Source: Dendrocalamus latiflorus
Lineage: Eukaryota; Streptophyta; Magnoliopsida; Poales; Poaceae
Length of the DNA stretch: 64,000 nt
Assembly: GCA_017311315.1 (NCBI GenBank)
Contig: CM029631.1
Location: 5,549,360-5,613,359 of the forward strand
Reading direction: 5' to 3'
Both the position numbers and the translations under genes were made by a program. The notes beneath the pieces are model-generated. The model was not told where the DNA came from. It made no database searches and was given only the letters and a program-made list of their open reading frames with translations. Positions 57,231-64,000 of this stretch are shown one piece after another (the stretch's first letter is position 1; every line of letters starts with the position of its first letter).

Positions 57231-59813
57231 ATGGCGGCGGACAAGTACTCGACCAAGCCTCCCGTCTTTGATGGCCTGGATTACCCCTTCTGGAAGAGCC
57301 GAATGGAAACATACATCCAGGCTCAGGGGTATGCCATTTGGCGGAAGGTGAAGGTCAGATTTGTTGTTCCTGCCGATGAGAACATTAACGCTGGAAATAT
57401 GCATGATGTTGAGGCAAACGCTAAGGCAAGGAACATCATAATCCAGGGCTTGAGTCGTAGTGAGTTTGACTGCATATCTCATCTTTCGTCCGCCTTCGAT
57501 ATTTGGGAGACCCTCGATGCTTACCACGAGGGCACCACCCAGATAAAGATGGTGAGACAGGACCAGTTCAAGCGAGATTACAACAAGTTTGAAATGCTCG
57601 CTGGCGAGTCCCTTGATGAGTGTTTTGCGCGTTTTCACAAGATTCTGAGCAACCTCCGAGCGGTCGGTCTCACATACCCTGACTCAGATAACGCTCGACA
57701 AATGCTCGCTGCACTCGACCTTCGTGTTTGGGAGATGAAGGTGACTACCATCAAGGACACTACGGACCCTCTCGACTTTGACTCTTGATGCGCTGTACTC
57801 GCATCTCAAGACTCACGAGATTGACATTGTCTCTCGCAAGTCGAAGTCACAGTCGATGGCTCTAGTCACAGATCCCAGCTCGGCTTCTGGTCCCTCTTCT
57901 GATTCTTCTTGCGGTTTCTCCCTTGCTGCTCTCTGTGACATAACTGATGATCAGTTAGAGCAGCTTGCGGATGATCAGCTGGCCCTCCTTGCTCGAAGAT
58001 TCTCCCATGCTTACAAGGGGAGGAGGGACAGAAAGAGAGGAGGACCCGTGATTTGCTTCGAATGTGGTGGCCCCAACCACATTCGGGCAAACTGCCCCAA
58101 GCTGGAGAAGGGCAAGAACGACTACGGCGGTTCGGGCAAGATCGACTACACCGACAAGAACCGCAACAAGAAGCCTCCAGCTCAGACGCCGGGAAAGAAG
58201 AAGTTCCGCAACTTCGGGAAGGCCAAGAAACTCTTTCACCGCGTCCTTACCGCGTTCGACGACCTCGATCTCAGCGAGGTGGAGGGATGGAGCGACGACG
58301 ACGGGAACGGGTGACCAAGATTCCAAGAGCGGCGACGACTTCTCCGGCATGTGCTTCATGGCCCTCGAGGGCGAACTCAGCGACAACGAGCTGTACTCCG
58401 ACTCGGACGAGGTATGCCCCACCTACGACCAGCTCAATCATGCTTTTCTTAAGCTAGGTGGATTTCATGCTAGAGCTAGGGCTAGGTGTACTGAGTTAGA
58501 GAAGGAAGTAGACAGATTTTCACTAGAGATTATTGCTCTTACATCTGGTCCCTCTAGTGACGACTGTGATACATGCTCTGCCTTGTTGGATGATATGGAG
58601 AAATTAAGGACCTCGCATGATAGTTTGTCCTCCGAGCTTGATACTGTTAAGGTGGAGAACATTAGTCTATTAGTGGAACTAGAGATGAGTAGGATTGCTT
58701 CCATTTCATCTGCTCCTGTTGAGACTAGTGCTTGCACCTCATGTGAGGATAAGGACAATGCTTTTAGAGGCCTTTATACCATGTTGCTTGATCTGCTCGA
58801 GTCATGTGAAAACTGCAATAAGCTGAAGTCGAACCTAAAACGGGCAGATCACAAGATTGCTGAGTTGCATGCTTCTTACTTGAGCCTATTGGTTCTTGCA
58901 CCAATTGTCCAAAATTAACTCTTGAACTTGAATCTGTTTCTAAGCAATTCCAAGAGATGATTGATCAAAACAACAAATTGGCTCAGTTTGCGACTAAGGA
59001 TCCTGTTAGCTCACCATGCATTAGTTGTGACAAACTAAAACTTGAACTCGTTTGCTTTGAATGATAAATGTGTGAAGCTAGCTAAGGACTTATTAGAGAA
59101 GTCATCAACTCCTTGTGATGTGATTGCTGAGGAGGGGGGAGAAGCCCCAGGGTAAGGTAGAGACGCTTAGCGACAAGAACCAACCTGCTAGCAATAGGAC
59201 TGTCCATTCTGAGTCGGCTGTGCGTGCACAAGCCATTCTTACCTCTGCTGTTGGTTTTTCATCTGCTCCCTTACCTGCTGCTGTTCCCTCTTCTCCCTGC
59301 TCTTCTTGCACCTCTCTCTTCGGGAGTGTCAGTATCTTATGAACACTCTCGAGAGATTTGTAGGCGGCAAGAAGAAACTCAATCTTATTCTAGACCAATC
59401 CAAGATTTGCAAGTTTAATCAGGGTCTAGGATATGATTTCTATGAGGATATGAGGAAGCATCCACCTGCTATTCTCAGACCCATAGTAGGAGGTGCGATC
59501 GAGGTTGAGCCCAGGTCTGATGAGGTTAAATTCAAATCAGCGGGCTTTGTCCAAGGGATCTCTGACAGCAAGGTGATTCCACCTGTTGCTTCGGCCTCTC
59601 AGAAGGCGAAGCCTCTTCGTGCTACTTCCACCTCTCAGAAGGTGAAGTACCACTGCACCTTCTGTCAGAAGGATGGGCACTCGATCGAGAGATGCTTCAG
59701 GCGCACCAGGATTGCACGAAGAGACCGTGCAGAGGCACTTAGGCGTATTCAGGGTCAGCCCCAGATCCTGAGTGCACCTAAGACTAGCACAAGGTCCAGG
59801 TTTTGCTTCTGAC
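57231..59813 (+). pseudogene. Sirevirus-type gag, frameshifted
   Basis: The first frame (57231-57788) opens MAADKYSTKPPVFDGLDYPF with the usual gag segment FWKSRMETYIQ. It breaks near 57780 and continues in another frame to 58314 with the CCHC knuckle CFECGGPNHIRANC (about 58059-58100) and a basic Lys-rich stretch. A second break near 58300 leads into an acidic and then coiled-coil segment (58315-58918: CTELEKEVDRFSLEI, SLLVELEMSRIAS) and further broken pieces. A second CCHC-like knuckle, YHCTFCQKDGHSIERCF, is at about 59648-59700. At least three frame changes. Confidence 0.75.
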
Positions 59814-60163
59814 GGGTTTGGGCAGCATCGAGGATTTGGTTTTTCTGAGTCTTCTGGTTTTCGTCCTCATGCTGCTCCAGGTCGTGACTTTCATCGTCCT
59901 GAGGGTACATCTCGTTTCCCCCGTCGAGACAGTTACCCACGGCGTGATCAGCAGGTTGCCGGTGTTTCGACTCGCTTTCCCATAGCAGTCGGACCTAGCA
60001 ACAGCTTCAGGTCTGCTCACAGACCTTCTGCTTTGAGTGATAGAGAGCGTAGGGTAGCTAGAGGTCAGTCGTGTGAGGCTACTTCTGCTACTCGACGTGT
60101 CGTTCAGTATTGGGTGCCAAAATCACTCTTGATTTACCCCAGTACTGAGACTTTACTCTCTGT

Positions 60164-61891
60164 TTGACTCAGGTTCGCCGGGCAGGGAAGGGAAAGGTTT
60201 GGCTCGTAGACTCCGGGTGTTCACGACACATGACCGGAGATTCCTGTTGGTTTTCTTCCCTTGCCCGCGCTCCAGGTGATGAGATGATCACCTTCGGAGA
60301 TGCTTCTTCTGGGCGCGTCATCGCCAAAGGTACAGTGCGGATTAATGATTCTTTCATTTTGAAAGATGTTGCCTTGGTGAGTAAGCTGCAGTATAACTTG
60401 CTTTCAGTCTCTCAGCTTACCGATGACGACTTTGAGGTGAGCTTTAAGAAAAATAATTGCAAAATTTTTGATGCTTCGGGTAGTCTGGTTTGCGGGATTT
60501 CTCGTTTTGGGAGGATCTTTCGTGCTGATTTTTCTGAGTCTTCTGGTGATCCTCTCAGGTGTTTAGTTGCTTCTGAGTCCCGCGATCTTTCCTTCTGGCA
60601 TAGGAGACTTGGTCACATTGGATTTGACCATTTGACTCGAGTTAGCGGCCACGATCTCATTCGTGGTTTGCCGAAACTCAAGATGGTCAAAGATCTAGTC
60701 TGTGCTCCATGCCGGCACGGCAAGATGGTTGCCGCTTCTCACCCTCCGGTCACAGTTACTATGACCGATGCACCGGGACAGCTGCTCCATATGGACACTA
60801 TTGGACCAGCTCGAGTGCAGTCAGCAGGAGGGAAGTGGTATGTTCTTGTCGTGGTCGATGACTTCTCGAGGTATTCTTGGGTGTTTTTCTTAGCCTCGAA
60901 GGATGAGACATTTTCACTTTTCCGAGGTCTTTTCAGTGGGCTTTCTGTTGAGCTCCCGGGTGCCTTACGAGCGATCCGCAGTGACAATGGCACGGAGTTC
61001 AAGAATTCCTACTTCGAGAGTTTCTGTGGTGAGACAGGTGTAGAGCATCAGTTCTCCTCTCCGCACGTTCCACAGCAAAATGGCGTTGTGGAGAGAAGAA
61101 CCGTACCTTGGTCGAGATGGCCAGGACGATGCTTGATGAGTACTCTACACCGCGGAAATTCTGGGCTGAGGGCTATAGCCACCGCGTGCCATGTCTCAAA
61201 TCGAGTTTTTCTTCGGGCACACTTGCACCGCACTTCTTATGAGCTGAGATATTGGCGAAAGCCCAGCGTCTCTCATTTTCGTGTGTTTGGTTGCAAGTGC
61301 TTTATTTTGAAGTCCGGGAACCTAGATAAGTTCGAGTCACGATCTTGTGATGGTATCTTTCTAGGTTACTCGCCTTCTTCGCGGGCTTATAGGGTCTGGA
61401 ACTGCGAGTCTAGCAAATTGGTAGAGACCTGTGAGGTGACCTTTGACGAGGCCAGTCCGGGGACTAGGCCTGATATCTCAGGTTCTTTAGAGCTGTTCGA
61501 GACCATCTTCGTGGATGACGAGGACGATGGAGATGAGGGTTGTCTACCCGATCCAGTCCCTTATCCATCCCTTGAGGTGCCGTCTTCCACCGCACCTCCA
61601 GGTGATCAGCCCATGCCTTCTGCTTCCTCTGGAGCTAGTGGCTCTGTTCCTACCTCGTCAGCTCACGAGGTAGAGGCCACTTCTTCATCTCATCCTGGAC
61701 CTCCCCGACATATCCAGAAAAGGCATCCTTCTGAGCAGATGATTGGAGACCTGTTCGAGCGTGTTACCCGCTCAAATCTGGCTTATCTCAATTCTATCTC
61801 CATTCTGCTTTCATTGCCTCCTTTGAGCCCAAGGATGTTTCTCATGCTCTTTCCGATGAGTCTTGGGTCAATGCCATGCATGAGGAGTTAG
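60164..61891 (+). pseudogene. copia protease-integrase region, frameshifted
   Basis: A long frame of 575 codons. The aspartic protease motif VDSGCSRHMTG is near its start (about 60205). The GAG-pre-integrase/zinc part follows (FWHRRLGHIGFDH, CAPCRHGK, about 60595-60720). The integrase core has its catalytic acids visible in HMDTIGP, IRSDNGTEF and PQQNGVVER. Two opposite frame changes bracket about 61100-61170, so the segment between reads wrongly before the correct frame resumes at ATACHVSNRVF. Past the core, the chromatin-facing tail is Ser/Pro-rich, and the frame is lost again near 61790. Confidence 0.8.
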
Positions 61892-62589
61892 AGAATTTCG
61901 AGAGAAACAAGGTCTGGTCGCTTGTCGAGCCCCCGCGAGGTCACAATATCATTGGGATTAAGTGGGTGTTCAAGAACAAGCAGAGCGAGGATGGAGTGGT
62001 TATTCGGAATAAGGCTAGACTGGTAGCTCAGGGGTTCTCCCAGGTTGAGGGTCTAGATTTCGAGGAGACCTTTGCCCCTGTAGCTAGACTTGAAGCCATT
62101 AGAATCGTGCTTGCCTTTGTAGCTTCTAAGGGTTTCAAGCTCTACCAGATAGACGTCAAGAGTGCCTTCCTTAATGGAGTCATTGAGGAAGAAGTTTACG
62201 TTAGACAGCCTCCAGGTTTCGAGAACCCCAAATACCCACACCATGTCTTCAAGCTTTCCAAAGCGTTGTATGGACTTAAGCAGGCCCCCAGAGCTTGGTA
62301 TGAGAGGCTTAAGTCCTACTTGTTGAGTCATGGGTTTGAAATGGGTAAAGTAGACAAGACCTTGTTCATCCGCCGTCATGGCAATGACCTTCTGCTCGTC
62401 CAGATCTATGTCGATGACATCATCTTTGGCGGCTCTTCCCATACTCTGGTTTCACAGTTCTCGGATGTCATGAGCACCGAGTTTGAGATGAGTATGATGG
62501 GCGAGTTGACCTTCTTCCTTAGCTTCCAAATCAAGCAGACTCGGGGGGTACATTTCTTTATCAGGGAAAGTACACTCGTGACCTCCTGA
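61876..62589 (+). pseudogene. copia reverse transcriptase region
   Basis: 237 codons: IIGIKWVFKNKQSEDG, ARLVAQGFSQVEGLDF, TFAPVARLEAIRIVLA, the SAFLNGVIEEEVYVRQPPGF block and the catalytic YVDDIIFGG (about 62407). It joins the preceding segment only through a frameshift and is broken after QIKQTRG (about 62545), where the normal sequence would continue in another frame. Confidence 0.85.
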
Positions 62590-62600
62590 GACGCTTCGAC

Positions 62601-63355
62601 ATGAGTGATGGTAAGCCTGTGTCGACTCCCATGGCTTCTACAGCCTATCTTGACCCAGATGAGGACGGCGAGCCAGTTGATCAGAAAGAGTTCAGAAGTA
62701 TGATCGGCTCCCTTCTTTACCTCACTGCCTCGAGACCAGACATACACTTCTCTGTGTGTCTGTGTGCTCGTTTTCAGGCCTCTCCTCGCGTATCTCACCG
62801 CCAGGCGGTGAAGCGCATCTTTCGGTACCTCCGAGCTACCATTGACTATGGTATCTGGTACTCTTCCTCATCCTGTCTTTCCTTGAGAGCCTTCTCGGAC
62901 GCAGACTTTGCTGACTGTAGAATAGATAGGAAGAGCACTTCTGGCACTTGCCAATTCATTGGCACTTCTCTCATTTCTTGGTCTTCTAGGAAGCAGTCCG
63001 GTGTTGCACAGTCCACCGCAGAGGCCGAGTATGTTGCTGCAACCAGCTGCTGCAGTCAGGTACTCTGGATGGTTTCGACCCTGCGGGACTTTGGGTTAGT
63101 TATCGACAGTGTTCCACTCTTTTGTGATAACACTTCTGCGATTAACATTGCCAAGAACCCAGTGCAACACTCTCGGACCAAGCACATCGATATCCGTTAT
63201 CACTTCCTTAGAGACCATGTAGAGAAGGGCGATATAGTGCTCTAGTTTGTGGAGAGTGACCACCAGTTGGCTGACATCTTCACCAAGCCATTGAATAGTT
63301 CGAAGTTTTCAGCTCTGCGGGGAGAGCTTGGGGTGGTTTGTCTTTATGGACTGTA
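62601..63355 (+). pseudogene. copia RNase H region
   Basis: Starts after the frame break: SDGKPVSTPMAST, EFRSMIGSLLYLTASRPDI, FSDADFADCRIDRKSTSGTC, AEAEYVAATSCCSQVLWM and HSRTKHIDIRYHFLRDHVEK. A stop codon after GDIVL (63243-63245) interrupts it, but the following bases still read QLADIFTKPLN to about 63355. Confidence 0.85.
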
Positions 63356-64000
63356 GTGAGGGGGAGCTTTGGGTTTTACTGCTTTACTATATTGATTATG
63401 CTTCTGTCTCATTTCTGTCGCTTTGCACTTGGGGTGCATCGGGCTTAGTCCTTCTAGCATAGGTTAGAGTGCTTCTCTTGTCTAGTTGCATAGACTTCTT
63501 ACTTTTATCTTGTGCTTCCAGGATGCTTCTTATTAACTGTTTTCTTATCTCACTAGGTTGAGCTCACTCACTTCTTGTAGGTTCTAGCGAGGGTTGGGCC
63601 ACCCTCGGGTAGACAGGGTACGTGTTTGCTCTCGAGTGTGTGTGTTTTACGGTCAAGCTAATAGTCCTGGAGTCACATGGGGTAGATGAGAGTCAGTCTG
63701 AGCCATAGTATCTTCTATATCTTATCTATGCTTTAAGGACTGCCTGTTTTGGTATTCTTTGCCAGCTTCTCGATTTTATTGCCTTGGTTCAGGGGGAGTT
63801 CATTTGGGAGCTTCTGGAGCTTAATATTGACTTAACTCAACTTGAACTAAAAGTTGCATCTCATGTTGAGGGGGAGCTGGATTTTATTGCATTTCAGCAT
63901 TCTGCATTGTAATATAACTACATTGAGCCTTGATTTTTATCCTGTTATGACATGTTCTCAATGCTTTACAACCTTGCCATGATTTGTGCTTATATGCTAG
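63356..64000 (+). other. Non-coding 3' tail of the Sirevirus-like element
   Basis: T-rich sequence with three AGGGGGAG motifs (63359-63366, 63791-63798, 63869-63876), the multiple polypurine tracts expected ahead of a Sirevirus 3' LTR. The LTR itself is not reached with certainty inside the window. Confidence 0.6.

Larger units (their letters stand above)
57117..64000 (+). mobile_element. Sirevirus-like copia retrotransposon, decayed, 3' end outside the window
   Basis: Only a stub of the 5' LTR remains (to 57174, ending ggtccaaca). The primer binding site tggtatcagagc is at 57177-57188. Then come gag (57231 to about 59813), protease-integrase (60164 to about 61790), reverse transcriptase (61876 to about 62589), RNase H (62601 to about 63355) and a non-coding tail with three AGGGGGAG polypurine motifs (63359, 63791, 63869). 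A long gag with a coiled-coil part and repeated polypurine tracts are features described for Sireviruses. Many frame breaks show it is dead. Confidence 0.82.

Overview
The window looks like nuclear DNA from a grass, probably a panicoid. Evidence: intron-rich, AT-richer genes (XRCC4, deoxyhypusine synthase, a UPF0114 protein) lie beside intronless, very GC-rich monocot-type genes (PADRE/DUF4228, dirigent-like, a WD40 protein), all inside dense grass-type transposons (copia/Sirevirus-like and gypsy-like LTRs, Tourist-like MITEs with TAA target duplications, hAT elements with 8-bp duplications, a Mutator remnant). A 100-base run of N (55583-55682) marks an assembly gap. I cannot name the species.

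Layout. 0-11 kb: two minus-strand housekeeping genes, XRCC4 (4782-890, four exons) and deoxyhypusine synthase (11220-7808, seven exons), separated by a truncated copia element whose LTR begins 144 bp upstream of the XRCC4 start codon. XRCC4 intron 2 carries a 1.5-kb non-autonomous LTR element. 11-23 kb: no gene I can support; LTR fragments, MITEs, and a probable 3.5-kb gypsy-type LTR (19.05-22.57 kb). 23-24.7 kb: a single-exon PADRE (DUF4228) gene on the minus strand, with a 166-bp inverted repeat just beyond its stop codon. 25-39 kb: repeat-rich, with a 619-bp TRIM, an AT-rich Tourist-like element with an internal 31-bp minisatellite, a 437-bp direct duplication of which one copy carries a second Tourist-like element, and a decayed Mutator transposase. 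39.2 kb: an intronless dirigent-like gene (plus). 42.6-43.9 kb: a five-exon, probably plastid-targeted UPF0114 membrane protein gene (minus). 46.8-48.6 kb: a complete hAT-type element with a perfect 8-bp target duplication that has captured pieces of a DEAH helicase gene and of a second plant gene. 49-50.2 kb: copia 3' remnant (minus). 53.4-54.9 kb: an intronless JINGUBANG-like WD40 gene (minus). 55.9-57.1 kb: a CCHC/DUF4283-type pseudogene. 57.1-64 kb: the internal region of a Sirevirus-like copia element with many frameshifts, running off the end of the window.

The host genes do not form a pathway: DNA end-joining (XRCC4), eIF5A hypusination (DHS), a stress-type PADRE protein, a dirigent-like protein, a plastid membrane protein and a WD40 protein. 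Most of the informative content is the transposon record, especially the gene-capturing hAT (46773-48575) and the paired empty and occupied site at 33516/34655. All exon coordinates were built by eye from splice signals, reading phase and family resemblance; no alignment or transcript evidence was available.
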